Notes under the pieces: model-generated
The model's database searches: none
Told to the model about the DNA's origin: nothing
Seen by the model: only the letters and a program-made list of their open reading frames with translations
Shown here: positions 1 through 6,436 of the stretch, one piece after another
How the letters are laid out: every line of letters begins with the position of its first letter
Numbering within the stretch: position 1 is the stretch's first letter
Made by a program: the position numbers and the translations under genes
DNA from: Promethearchaeota archaeon
GTDB taxonomy: Archaea > Asgardarchaeota > Lokiarchaeia > Sigynarchaeales > SOKP01
Direction of reading: 5' to 3'
Assembly: GCA_030620005.1 (NCBI GenBank)
Contig: JAUXAJ010000125.1
Span: 1 to 13,330, forward strand
Length of the DNA: 13,330 nt

Positions 1-1
1 C

Positions 2-2566
2 ATCGTAAGTGGTTCGGATGACAATACAATAAATATAACAGACATGAAAAATGGAAAAATAATTCGTTCTTTAATAGACGAACCAAAACCAATAATAAAG
101 GTTTTGTTTACAAGCGAATTAAATAAAGAAATATTAATAAGTGTTGCTTTTGATGATTCTCTTGACTACAATGACTACGATGATGACGATGATGACGATG
201 ATGACGATGATGACGATGATGATTACTCTTTTGATTATGATAATTACCGTGACTATATAGAGCAAGAAATATTTATTACAAAATGGGACTTAAATACGGG
301 CAAGATTATTCAAAAAATAAAAATAGAAGGAGAGAAACCCAAGAATGAAGATGATATCATGCAAATGGATATCTGTGTTAAAAAAAATCTTATTGTCAGC
401 TCAATGGGATTAGACCCAATAATAAATTTATGGGATTTAAAAACTGGAAATCTTATCAAAAGGTTTGAAATGGATGATCCAATTAAACTTCCTGCGAGAT
501 ATGATGGATTTAGAGTCATAGGTTATAAATTAGGTTATAAAAGTATTGTGTCTTTATCTATTCATCCAGAGGGTAAATACGTGGCTGCTGGATACTGTGG
601 CCCGAGTGACAATATTCATTTATGGGATGTTAAAACAGGAAAAGTAATTAAAACCTTTCCTGAGAAGTATGGCGCAGGATGGGGATTATTGTTTACCAAT
701 GATGGAAAAACAATTATAAGTGTAGGTTATGATAAAGTGAAATTATGGGATGTATCTTCAGGGCAGCTAAAAGGAGAATTCGACGGTTATATCCGTTCAA
801 TAGATCTCTCACCTAATAATAAATATATGGCTTGTGGCGATTACGATAAAATTAGGATTTGGGAATTGTCTTCAGGAATGTTTATTAAAGAATTTAAGGC
901 ACATAAAAAAAATGTATCAAGTTTAAAATTTACTCAAGACTCAAATACCATAATTAGTAGTGGGCGAGATGATGACGCTCATACGATAAAAATTTGGAGT
1001 CTGAATCAAATAAGAAAAAATTTGGAAGAAAAAATCGAAATCAAGGTTGAAGAAAAATCTAAAACCCTCATTGAAAGAATTGAAAAGCTCGGCGGGATTA
1101 TGGAAGGAAAAGAATTTGATGAGATTGACGTTAGCGTGTTAACTGCTGCCGACCGAAACGCCCTAAAGGACGCTTTCAAGTTCTTTGAGTTGAAATCGGT
1201 TAAAAAGGGGTCAGAACAACTCCTAGGAGGAGATGTTAAACTTTGGTTTAACATAGGTAAGCTTTCACATAAGCTCGGATGGAACGCAGAAGCTACCCAA
1301 TTTTATTCCATTGCCCTGAATTTCGACCCGAAATACGACAGTGCGTGGAACAACCTCGGAGTCATCAGAAAGAGTCAAGGGGATGTGAAAGGGGCGATCG
1401 TGGCCTATGAAAGGGCGCTTGAGCTCGCCCCGAAAAAATCAAGCGCGTGGTACAACCTCGGAGTTATCCATTTGAAGCAAGGAAGCTTGAAAGAGGCGAT
1501 CGCGGCATTTGAAAAGACGGTTGAACTCGACCCGAAAGATACTGATGCATGGAAAGGGATCGCAATCGCCCTGATTATGCAAGGAGATGTGAAAGGGGGG
1601 ATCGCGGCATTTGAAAAGACGGTTGAACTCGACCCGAAAGATACTGATGCATGGGAAGGTCTCGGTCTCGCTCGAAAAAATCAAGGGGATGTGAAAGGGG
1701 CGATCGTGGCCTATGAAAGGGCGCTTGAGCTCGACCCGAAAAAACCTAGCATATGGGGCAACCTCGGAGTCATCCATTTGAAGCAAGGGAGCTTGAAAAA
1801 AAAAAAAAAAAAAGCTAGAAAGGAAGCGGAAAAAAGAAGAGAAACGAAGGAAAAACCAATAAGGGCAAAAGAGATTATAACTTTTGATAGCTTAATGAAA
1901 AAATTTGAAGAATGGGAAAACGAAGGTGTAAAAAAACAAGAGGAAAAATTAAAGGAGCAAGTAGAGAAATTGATTTATGAAGGAAAAGAGGAAAATATAT
2001 CCTTCAGAGGTGCCAAAATATCCCAATTTGAAGCAAGTTTACTTCAAGAAATAGAAAAAAAGGTAAACAAGCAATTTGAAGTGGACAACGATTTAAATTC
2101 CGAGATGGGATTTAAGGCTGAAAATCAACTAGTCATTGGGATATGTCTTGTCGGTTGTGGACTATCGACTCTCCCGGAGTCAATAATGAAGCTCACATCG
2201 CTCGAAGAACTAGATTTAAGTTGGAATAAATTAACTACTCTCCCTGAATCAATAACTAAGCTTTCATTGCTCAAAGCACTATGGTTACAAAGAAACAAGT
2301 TATCGACTCTCCCAGAGTCAATAGAGAATTTTAAATCGCTCCAACAACTAGCTTTGAGTAATAATCAGTTAACAACTTTACCTGACTCAATAGGAAACCT
2401 GGAATCGCTTAGAGAATTATATTTAACTGATAATCAGTTAACGACCCTCCCGAATTCTATAGGCAACCTAAAATCGCTCCAAAAATTAGCTTTAGAGGGT
2501 AATGGATTAATAACTCTCCCAGAGTCGATAAAAGTTTTAGAAAAAAGAGGTGTAGAAATAATTTAG
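2..2566 (+). CDS. WD40-TPR-LRR multi-repeat protein (5' end outside window)
   Basis: The frame is open from base 2, and the codons before the first ATG (44) already encode a WD40 strand (IVSGSDDNTINITD), so the true start lies upstream. Numbering from that ATG, WD40-type repeats run to about residue 325, with recognisable WD/GK signatures (KWDLNTGK, LWDLKTGN, LWDVKTGK, LWDVSSGQ, IWELSSGM, IKIWSL). A charged helical linker follows. TPRs of 34 residues occupy about 395-585; the sixth is cut after SLK by a poly-lysine stretch encoded by A18. Next come a Lys/Glu-rich coiled-coil-like segment (590-680) and six 23-residue LRRs (LPESI type), ending in a typical cap (LEKRGVEII). All three repeat classes are interaction scaffolds; no catalytic domain is seen. 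The TPR part is visibly richer in G+C than its flanks, which suggests module shuffling. Partners are unknown. Domain calls are firm; function is not. Confidence 0.85.
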   Translation: MVSGSDDNTINITDMKNGKIIRSLIDEPKPIIKVLFTSELNKEILISVAFDDSLDYNDYDDDDDDDDDDDDDDDYSFDYDNYRDYIEQEIFITKWDLNTGKIIQKIKIEGEKPKNEDDIMQMDICVKKNLIVSSMGLDPIINLWDLKTGNLIKRFEMDDPIKLPARYDGFRVIGYKLGYKSIVSLSIHPEGKYVAAGYCGPSDNIHLWDVKTGKVIKTFPEKYGAGWGLLFTNDGKTIISVGYDKVKLWDVSSGQLKGEFDGYIRSIDLSPNNKYMACGDYDKIRIWELSSGMFIKEFKAHKKNVSSLKFTQDSNTIISSGRDDDAHTIKIWSLNQIRKNLEEKIEIKVEEKSKTLIERIEKLGGIMEGKEFDEIDVSVLTAADRNALKDAFKFFELKSVKKGSEQLLGGDVKLWFNIGKLSHKLGWNAEATQFYSIALNFDPKYDSAWNNLGVIRKSQGDVKGAIVAYERALELAPKKSSAWYNLGVIHLKQGSLKEAIAAFEKTVELDPKDTDAWKGIAIALIMQGDVKGGIAAFEKTVELDPKDTDAWEGLGLARKNQGDVKGAIVAYERALELDPKKPSIWGNLGVIHLKQGSLKKKKKKARKEAEKRRETKEKPIRAKEIITFDSLMKKFEEWENEGVKKQEEKLKEQVEKLIYEGKEENISFRGAKISQFEASLLQEIEKKVNKQFEVDNDLNSEMGFKAENQLVIGICLVGCGLSTLPESIMKLTSLEELDLSWNKLTTLPESITKLSLLKALWLQRNKLSTLPESIENFKSLQQLALSNNQLTTLPDSIGNLESLRELYLTDNQLTTLPNSIGNLKSLQKLALEGNGLITLPESIKVLEKRGVEII
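179..223 (+). repeat. In-frame GATGATGAC tandem repeat (15 Asp codons)
   Basis: Five 9-bp units, the last being GATGATGAT, encode 15 consecutive aspartates within one WD40 repeat, between the strand ending VAFDDS and the strand FITKWDL. The 9-bp period keeps the frame if units are gained or lost, so length may vary between strains. The loop would be a strongly acidic insertion on the propeller surface. Confidence 0.9.
1334..1795 (+). repeat. 102-bp tandem repeats encoding TPRs
   Basis: Units start at 1334, 1436, 1538, 1640 and 1742 (the last incomplete); each is 34 codons with the TPR pattern W-LG-Y/F-A-P. Copies are nearly identical in DNA. The segment beginning GGCATTTGAAAAGACGG recurs 102 bp later (about 1504 and 1606), and the one beginning CAAGGGGATGTGAAAGGGG recurs 306 bp later (about 1377 and 1683). 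This points to recent duplication or gene conversion. The block is richer in G+C than the sequence on either side. Confidence 0.9.
1796..1813 (+). repeat. A18 homopolymer inside the coding frame
   Basis: Eighteen consecutive A residues encode six lysines, exactly where the sixth TPR should continue (SLK-EAIAAF in the third unit, SLK-KKKKK here). Gain of one base gives AGC TAG, an immediate stop. Loss of one base gives a stop after about 16 codons. Slippage would therefore make a protein without the LRR part. Confidence 0.9.
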
Positions 2567-3502
2567 TTGGTTTCCAAAATTCCTTTTTTTTTTTCTTCCT
2601 TTTTTTTCTCTCTTTCTTTAATTGACAATAAATTAACGACTTTGCCGGTGTCAATAGGAAACCTTACATCACTCCAAACACTAAATTTAAACTGGAATAA
2701 GTTAACGACGCTCCCGGAGTCCATAGGGAACTTAAAAGCGCTTAAAATATTACAGTTAAAAGGTAACAACTTAACTACTCTCCCAGATTCAATAGAGAAT
2801 CTTACAACTCTTAATAAATTAGATTTAGATAATAATACATTATTATCTCTCCCAAAATCAATAGGAGGACTTAAATCGCTTGATTCACTGAGTATTAGAG
2901 ATAATAAGTTATCGACACTCCCTAAATCAATAGGCAGCTTAACTTCGCTCCAAACCTTATATTTAGAGAATAATCAATTTATTAAGCTCCCCGAGTCAAT
3001 AGGGGACTTGAAATCACTTAAAACACTAAACTTGAGTAGAAATAGGATCAAGATTCTCCCAAAATCAATAGAAAACCTTAAATCGCTTCAATTTCTAAAT
3101 TTAAGTGCTAATCAATTAGAAGACTTGCCAGAATCAATAAAAAACCTTACATCACTCCAAGAATTAAATATAATTGGCAACAAATTAAATATACTTCCAA
3201 AAGAAATAAGAGATTTGGAAAAAAAAGGTATGATTATTATGATTATTATAGATGATAAAATATCCCATAGAGATAAGAGTCTAATGCGCCAAATTCATGG
3301 CACAATTAAAGATGAATCTCAAAGAGCATTACTTATGAAGTTTCAGAATGGAAATGAGATATGGTTTCCAAAATTTACTGTAAAACCAAGTTATGACCAA
3401 GTTAAAGGAACTGGTCAAACCTTTTTAATTGACGAGTGGATTTTAAAGAAAAATAATGTTTGGAGTGTTTTAAAAAGAACGGATAATATATGTCTGAAAT
3501 AA
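2567..3502 (+). CDS. LRR protein fragment with C-terminal small domain (possibly 5'-truncated pseudogene)
   Basis: This frame continues in phase directly after the TAG of the preceding gene. The only start near its 5' end is a TTG abutting that stop. Its first codons are a translated pyrimidine tract ([15 protein letters not shown]), and LRR homology begins in the middle of a unit ([16 protein letters not shown]). Eight complete 23-residue LRRs follow, then a cap (LEKKGMIIM). The last ~75 residues ([16 protein letters not shown], then [12 protein letters not shown]) look like a small beta domain with conserved Trp residues, whose family I cannot name. No LRR N-terminal cap, convincing ribosome site or TATA box precedes it. 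It most likely lost its 5' part in a rearrangement but keeps a long intact frame; translational coupling to the upstream gene is an alternative. It is unclear whether any product is made. Confidence 0.6.
   Translation: MVSKIPFFFSSFFFSLSLIDNKLTTLPVSIGNLTSLQTLNLNWNKLTTLPESIGNLKALKILQLKGNNLTTLPDSIENLTTLNKLDLDNNTLLSLPKSIGGLKSLDSLSIRDNKLSTLPKSIGSLTSLQTLYLENNQFIKLPESIGDLKSLKTLNLSRNRIKILPKSIENLKSLQFLNLSANQLEDLPESIKNLTSLQELNIIGNKLNILPKEIRDLEKKGMIIMIIIDDKISHRDKSLMRQIHGTIKDESQRALLMKFQNGNEIWFPKFTVKPSYDQVKGTGQTFLIDEWILKKNNVWSVLKRTDNICLK
2580..2619 (+). terminator. 40-nt pure pyrimidine tract, probable T-rich terminator
   Basis: Every base is C or T, with runs of T11 and T8, starting 14 nt after the stop of the WD40-TPR-LRR gene. 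Oligo-T tracts are typical archaeal termination signals, so this could end the upstream transcript. It also coincides with the point where the downstream LRR homology begins abruptly, so it may instead mark a recombination junction. Confidence 0.5.
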
Positions 3503-3517
3503 ATGTATAAACTTAGC

Positions 3518-3533
3518 GAAAAAGCTTTAATAT
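3518..3533 (+). promoter_or_regulatory. BRE/TATA-like promoter of the small DGFVTN gene
   Basis: The A-rich CGAAAAA (BRE-like) is followed by TTTAATAT at 3526-3533, centred about 24 bp before the GTG at 3554. This spacing fits a leaderless archaeal transcript and supports GTG 3554 over the upstream ATG 3503. Confidence 0.5.
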
Positions 3534-3553
3534 GGAGTTTTAAACTTAAAAAA

Positions 3554-3817
3554 GTGAGGATATTGAAAATTTCAGATGGATTCGTTACAAATTCAAGCTC
3601 AGTTAGCGCCACAGTTCTAATAGCAGCCCGAAAAGGCAAAGATTTGGGAGTATTATTTAGTCAAATTGGTCTTTCGAGTGATTGGGTAAATAAATTTTAT
3701 AACGACATTGACGGTATTAAAGAATGGTTTAAAAACATTGAATACTCACGCCGTGAATCGCACGTAACAATTATTAAAAATGATTTAATCATGTTATATT
3801 TTAGCAACGAAATGTAA
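3554..3817 (+). CDS. Small DGFVTN-motif protein (87 aa)
   Basis: The product begins MRILKISDGFVTNSSS and ends with a hydrophobic strand DLIMLYF (residues 77-83) just before the stop. The next gene starts the same way ([15 protein letters not shown]) from a GTG and also has DLIVLYF, so this is a stand-alone copy of that gene's N-terminal domain without LRRs. I chose GTG 3554 because the motif then falls at residues 8-13 in both proteins and a TATA-like box lies at the right distance. An ATG at 3503 would add 17 residues with no counterpart. Similar N-termini (FVTNSSSSSF-like) are, from memory, found on many uncharacterised bacterial and phage proteins. No function is known to me. No transmembrane segment or catalytic motif is evident. 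Confidence 0.72.
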   Translation: MRILKISDGFVTNSSSVSATVLIAARKGKDLGVLFSQIGLSSDWVNKFYNDIDGIKEWFKNIEYSRRESHVTIIKNDLIMLYFSNEM

Positions 3818-3830
3818 ATAAATAATTAGA

Positions 3831-3838
3831 TATTAATA
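3831..3838 (+). promoter_or_regulatory. TATA-like box of the DGFVTN-LRR gene
   Basis: TATTAATA lies in the 45-bp gap between the two DGFVTN genes, centred about 28 bp before the GTG at 3863. The spacing suits a leaderless transcript. Confidence 0.45.
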
Positions 3839-3862
3839 GAGATAAAGCCAAAATGATGTATC

Positions 3863-4732
3863 GTGAGAGTTTTAAAAATTTTTGATGGGTTTGTAACAAA
3901 CCACAGCACGAGCGCTTCTCAAGTGCTCGTAGTTGGATTGCGTAATGGAAAGAGTTTGTACGAGATTTTAAAGGGATTCGAGGGAAAAAAATCCCTAAAT
4001 TATGTATCAGACGTAGAGTCTTTAGAATGTGACCACGAGATCAAATTAGAGCATTTAACGGACGATTATGATATCCTTGAAAGTCATTCTTCGAGTTTCG
4101 AAAACGAACATTCCTTTTTCGAGAAAGGGGCCTATCTCGATTACATGAGTGCTGATGAATCCGACGGAGACGCCATGTACGAGGCATTTGAACGGTATAT
4201 CGAAGAATGGAAAGAAGACGAAGGAAGAATAGTGGATTACATCAAGGAACACGGAGGTGAAGATTTAATCGTCCTTTATTTCGAGCAGTCTTCTTTCGAG
4301 TCACTCGAAGTCGAAGAAAAGAGTGATTTAGTGCTTGATACCCCTATTTGTGTATCAAAAATTTTTTTAGAAGAAAGAATTATTAAAGAAAATCTTCACA
4401 GAAAACAAAATCTTGTGTTAATGGAGCTTGAAAAACACCTAAAGAAGTCCCTTCCCCTCGTTTCAAAGATCGATCATAATACTTTTGGCGTTCAAATCGA
4501 AGGTCAAACTGTTATAGGATTAGGTCTATACTATCAAGGGTTAACGACTCTCCCGGAGTCCATATCAAACCTAAAATCGCTCATAACACTAGATTTAAGT
4601 TATAATAAATTCACGACTCTCCCGGAGGTTATAACTAAGCTTATATCACTTCAAATTCTTGATTTAGGGACTAACAATTTATCGACGCTCCCGGAGTCAA
4701 TAGGCAACTTAAAATCACTCCAAACACTATGA
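3863..4732 (+). CDS. DGFVTN-LRR protein, N-terminal part (289 aa, ends at in-frame TGA)
   Basis: It starts at GTG with [15 protein letters not shown]. Residues 1-140 form a DGFVTN domain enlarged by an acidic insertion ([15 protein letters not shown]), ending in DLIVLYF (134-140). Residues about 165-235 form the LRR N-terminal cap (VLMELEKHL, then [15 protein letters not shown]), which is also present before the LRRs of the WD40-TPR-LRR gene. Three LRRs follow, and the fourth is cut at LQTL by a TGA (4730-4732). The frame continues past it with matching LRR residues ([12 protein letters not shown]), so this and the next entry were probably one 529-residue protein. A sister repeat has CTA TGG TTA (LWL) where this has CTA TGA TTG, consistent with a TGG-to-TGA change. 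A functional truncated product is possible, but an LRR ending mid-unit would be unstable. Confidence 0.75.
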   Translation: MRVLKIFDGFVTNHSTSASQVLVVGLRNGKSLYEILKGFEGKKSLNYVSDVESLECDHEIKLEHLTDDYDILESHSSSFENEHSFFEKGAYLDYMSADESDGDAMYEAFERYIEEWKEDEGRIVDYIKEHGGEDLIVLYFEQSSFESLEVEEKSDLVLDTPICVSKIFLEERIIKENLHRKQNLVLMELEKHLKKSLPLVSKIDHNTFGVQIEGQTVIGLGLYYQGLTTLPESISNLKSLITLDLSYNKFTTLPEVITKLISLQILDLGTNNLSTLPESIGNLKSLQTL

Positions 4733-5452
4733 TTGAATGGGAATAAACTATTGTCTCTCCCGGAGTCAATAACTAAGCTTTCTTCACTCAATGAACTAAA
4801 TTTACACAACAATCAGTTAACGACTCTACCTGAGTCAATAGTAAACTTCTCCTCGCTACAATCCCTTAATTTAAGTTGGAATAAGCTAACGACCCTCCCT
4901 GAATCAATTACTAAGCTTATATTATTTCAAATTCTTGTTTTAGGGGGTAATAAGTTAACAACTCTCCCCGCATCTATATCGAACTTAACTTCACTCACTT
5001 CCCTTGAATTGTTTCATAATGAGTTGATATCTCTCCCGGAGGTTATAATTAAGCTTACATCGCTAAAAGAATTAAATTTAGGTTTTAATGAGTTAACGAC
5101 TCTTCCAGAGGTCATAGTAAACCTTACATCGCTACAATCCCTTGATTTAAGTTGGAACTATTTAACGACCCTCCCAGAATCAATAACTAAGCTTATATCA
5201 CTTCAAATTCTTCTTTTAGGGGGTAATAAGTTAACAACCCTCCCCGAATCTATATCGAACTTAACTTCACTCACTTCCCTTGTTTTGCATGATAATGCGT
5301 TGATATCTCTCCCGGAGGTTATGACTAAGCTTACTTCTCTACAAGAACTTAATTTGTCCGGTAACAAGTTATCAGCCCTCCCAGAATCGATAAAAGTTTT
5401 AGAAAAACGAGGAGTATCTATTATTATTAGATACAAGTCCAGATCGTTATGA
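4733..5452 (+). pseudogene. LRR continuation of the DGFVTN-LRR gene after the TGA
   Basis: This is in phase with the preceding frame and uninterrupted for 239 codons. It completes the fourth LRR and adds nine more 23-residue units (LPESI/LPEVI type), ending with the same cap as the first gene ([13 protein letters not shown]). The only nearby start is the TTG immediately after the TGA. I see no ribosome site or TATA box for it, so independent expression is doubtful. The intact remainder suggests that the stop is recent, is a sequencing error, or is suppressed. It contains an internal 276-bp duplication of four LRR units. Confidence 0.6.
4851..5402 (+). repeat. Duplicated 276-bp block (four LRR units, two copies)
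   Basis: Bases from about 4851 to 5126 recur at about 5127 to 5402, an offset of 276 bp or four 69-bp LRR units. Long stretches match exactly, for example TAGGGGGTAATAAGTTAACA and the following ATCTATATCGAACTTAACTT. The similarity is far above that between neighbouring single units, so this was one recent four-unit duplication. Confidence 0.85.
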
Positions 5453-5453
5453 A

Positions 5454-5464
5454 TTTACAATAAA
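5454..5464 (+). promoter_or_regulatory. TATA-like box before GTG 5488
   Basis: TTTACAATAAA starts 2 bp after the LRR stop codon and is centred about 28 bp before the GTG at 5488, which would make the transcript leaderless. Confidence 0.4.
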
Positions 5465-5474
5465 GACGGTATTT

Positions 5475-5501
5475 GGAGTGACTCGGAGTGACTCCGAGTC
5501 A
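5475..5501 (+). promoter_or_regulatory. Tandem 10-mer plus perfect 10-bp hairpin at a start codon
   Basis: GGAGTGACTC occurs twice in tandem (5475-5484 and 5485-5494). Overlapping it is a perfect inverted repeat, TGACTCGGAG (5479-5488) and CTCCGAGTCA (5492-5501), with a 3-nt loop. The GTG start at 5488 lies at the loop edge. It could be an operator, or a 5' hairpin that hides the start codon. Confidence 0.5.
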
Positions 5502-5889
5502 AGTTGATAACTTCATTATGAAAACCTTAAAAGAGGGCTTTCACCTCTTTTTAGACGGCATGGACGCACTTGGTCACGATTTTAACAAGTTTCAACAATC
5601 GCTTTTACTCGAAATGATATTCAAGGAGAGTGCTTCCATTTCCAAGGAAATGCGCAACATTCTCGCTAAGCGAGAGAAGGAAGAACAGCTTAGAAAAGAG
5701 AGAAAAGAAGCAGAGCACAAGTTAGAAGAGCAAAAAAGAAAAACACTCGCCGCTTTCGGTGAAGAGATAACGAGCTCTGATTTAGTGCAGAAAGTAGAGA
5801 AACTAAAACCACTTGAAGATGAAATCGACAATTTGCTGAAGCATTACAAGAATTGGGAGAAAAATAAGGTTGGGAAAAAGATTGATTAA
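5488..5889 (+). CDS. Charged helical (coiled-coil) protein, 133 aa, unknown function
   Basis: I do not recognise this protein. The first 50 residues contain a likely amphipathic helical region (FHLFLDGMDALGHDFNKF). Residues about 55-95 are a run of Lys/Glu/Arg with a heptad-like pattern (AKREKEEQLRKERKEAEHKL), followed by a second helical segment (LKPLEDEIDNLLKHYKNW). This suggests a coiled-coil oligomer or an adaptor. GTG 5488 is the first start after an in-frame TGA at 5479 and sits about 28 bp after a TATA-like box; ATG 5518 would shorten the product by 10 residues. The gene follows the LRR cluster on the same strand, is richer in G+C than the intergenic DNA after it, and is probably transcribed separately. 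Confidence 0.65.
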   Translation: MTPSQVDNFIMKTLKEGFHLFLDGMDALGHDFNKFQQSLLLEMIFKESASISKEMRNILAKREKEEQLRKERKEAEHKLEEQKRKTLAAFGEEITSSDLVQKVEKLKPLEDEIDNLLKHYKNWEKNKVGKKID

Positions 5890-5928
5890 TCTCTTTTGCG
5901 AGTCATAAATATGCTCTCAATCGTGCTC

Positions 5929-5969
5929 TAATATGATAGTATCGTATTATTTCTTAAAATTTTAAGAAA
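5929..5969. promoter_or_regulatory. Two back-to-back palindromes
   Basis: TAATATGATA-G-TATCGTATTA (5929-5949) is an inverted repeat with one G-T wobble. It is immediately followed by the perfect 20-bp palindrome TTTCTTAAAATTTTAAGAAA (5950-5969) and an A-run. It lies 40 bp after the coiled-coil gene's stop. It could be a terminator or a protein-binding site; no T-run follows on the + strand. Confidence 0.45.
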
Positions 5970-6396
5970 AAAAACGAAATTCCTTTTGTTCAATAATTCA
6001 TTGAAATTATTCATTGACAAGTGCTCTCTGTTCTCAAACCTTTGAGGAATTTTATAAAGAGTATAGAGAAGAGACTTTCTATTTTTTAATAGAAGATATT
6101 GGCTATCTTTTAAAAAAGTTCCGAAAATTTGTAAATATTAATTTTAAAGATTAAAGACACTTAGACTCTTAATTTCTTTACAAATAAATATAGAATTTGA
6201 TTTAGTCAAAAATATTTAAATAATTCTTCACAATGTAATTAGTTTAAAACAACATAGTTCAGAATTTAAAGGCTTATTAAAAATAAGAATTATTACATCA
6301 CAAATTTAACATCACTCTACAGCAAAAACATTGGAATTATTTCAGACTTTTGAAAATAAAAAAAGACTCTAAAAATAGATTTAAATAGAATAAAAG

Positions 6397-6405
6397 TTAT
6401 ATATT
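6397..6405 (+). promoter_or_regulatory. TATA box of the small acidic gene
   Basis: TTATATATT is centred about 36 bp before ATG 6437, which predicts a transcript with a leader of about 10 nt. An AATAGATTTAA element at 6374-6384 lies just upstream. Confidence 0.5.
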
Positions 6406-6436
6406 GAAGTAGAATTAATCTAATACACTTAGCGAA

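Larger units (their letters stand above)
5890..6436 (+). other. Gene-free A+T-rich interval with probable decayed coding sequence
   Basis: No intact gene is supported here. A 46-codon open stretch (6014-6154, starting only at TTG) reads plausibly as protein (TFEEFYKEYREETFYFLIED, then GYLLKKFRKFVN). Past its stop, another frame gives protein-like segments broken by stops up to about 6370 (LISLQINIEFDLVKNI, ISLKQHSSEFKGLLKIRI, TAKTLELFQTFENKK). One frameshift and two stops would link them. This suggests a decayed gene, but A+T-rich DNA can mimic it. The interval also holds the palindromes at 5929-5969 and the promoter of the next gene. Confidence 0.3.

Noticed and set aside
1439..1786. Long minus-strand open frame opposite the TPR block
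   Set aside because: It is a shadow of the G+C-richer, repetitive TPR codons. Its translation just repeats with the DNA repeats.
2564..2620. TAG readthrough (pyrrolysine) joining the first two frames
   Set aside because: The residues before the TAG are a natural LRR end, and those after it are a translated pyrimidine tract, so continuous translation would make no sensible repeat.
2567..2625. Signal peptide ([15 protein letters not shown]) at the start of the LRR fragment
   Set aside because: It is simply a C/T tract translated in one frame, followed by half an LRR unit. There is no cleavage-site pattern.
2457..2769. Minus-strand frames across the pyrimidine tract
   Set aside because: They are antisense to LRR units and depend on poly-Lys/Arg from the A/G complement. 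There is no supporting signal.
3503..3553. ATG 3503 as the start of the small DGFVTN protein
   Set aside because: It would add 17 residues absent from the paralogous gene, and the TATA-like box would lie inside the coding sequence.
4295..4309. Palindrome TTCGAGT-C-ACTCGAA
   Set aside because: It lies inside coding sequence (SFESLE) where repeated Ser/Glu codons produce it by chance.
4730..4732. TGA as selenocysteine
   Set aside because: The position is a variable solvent-facing LRR residue, and I see no SECIS-like structure. A TGG-to-TGA change explains it better.
1..5452. CRISPR array suggested by many short similar repeats
   Set aside because: The repeats are 69- and 102-bp coding units translating to LRRs and TPRs, with no unique spacers.
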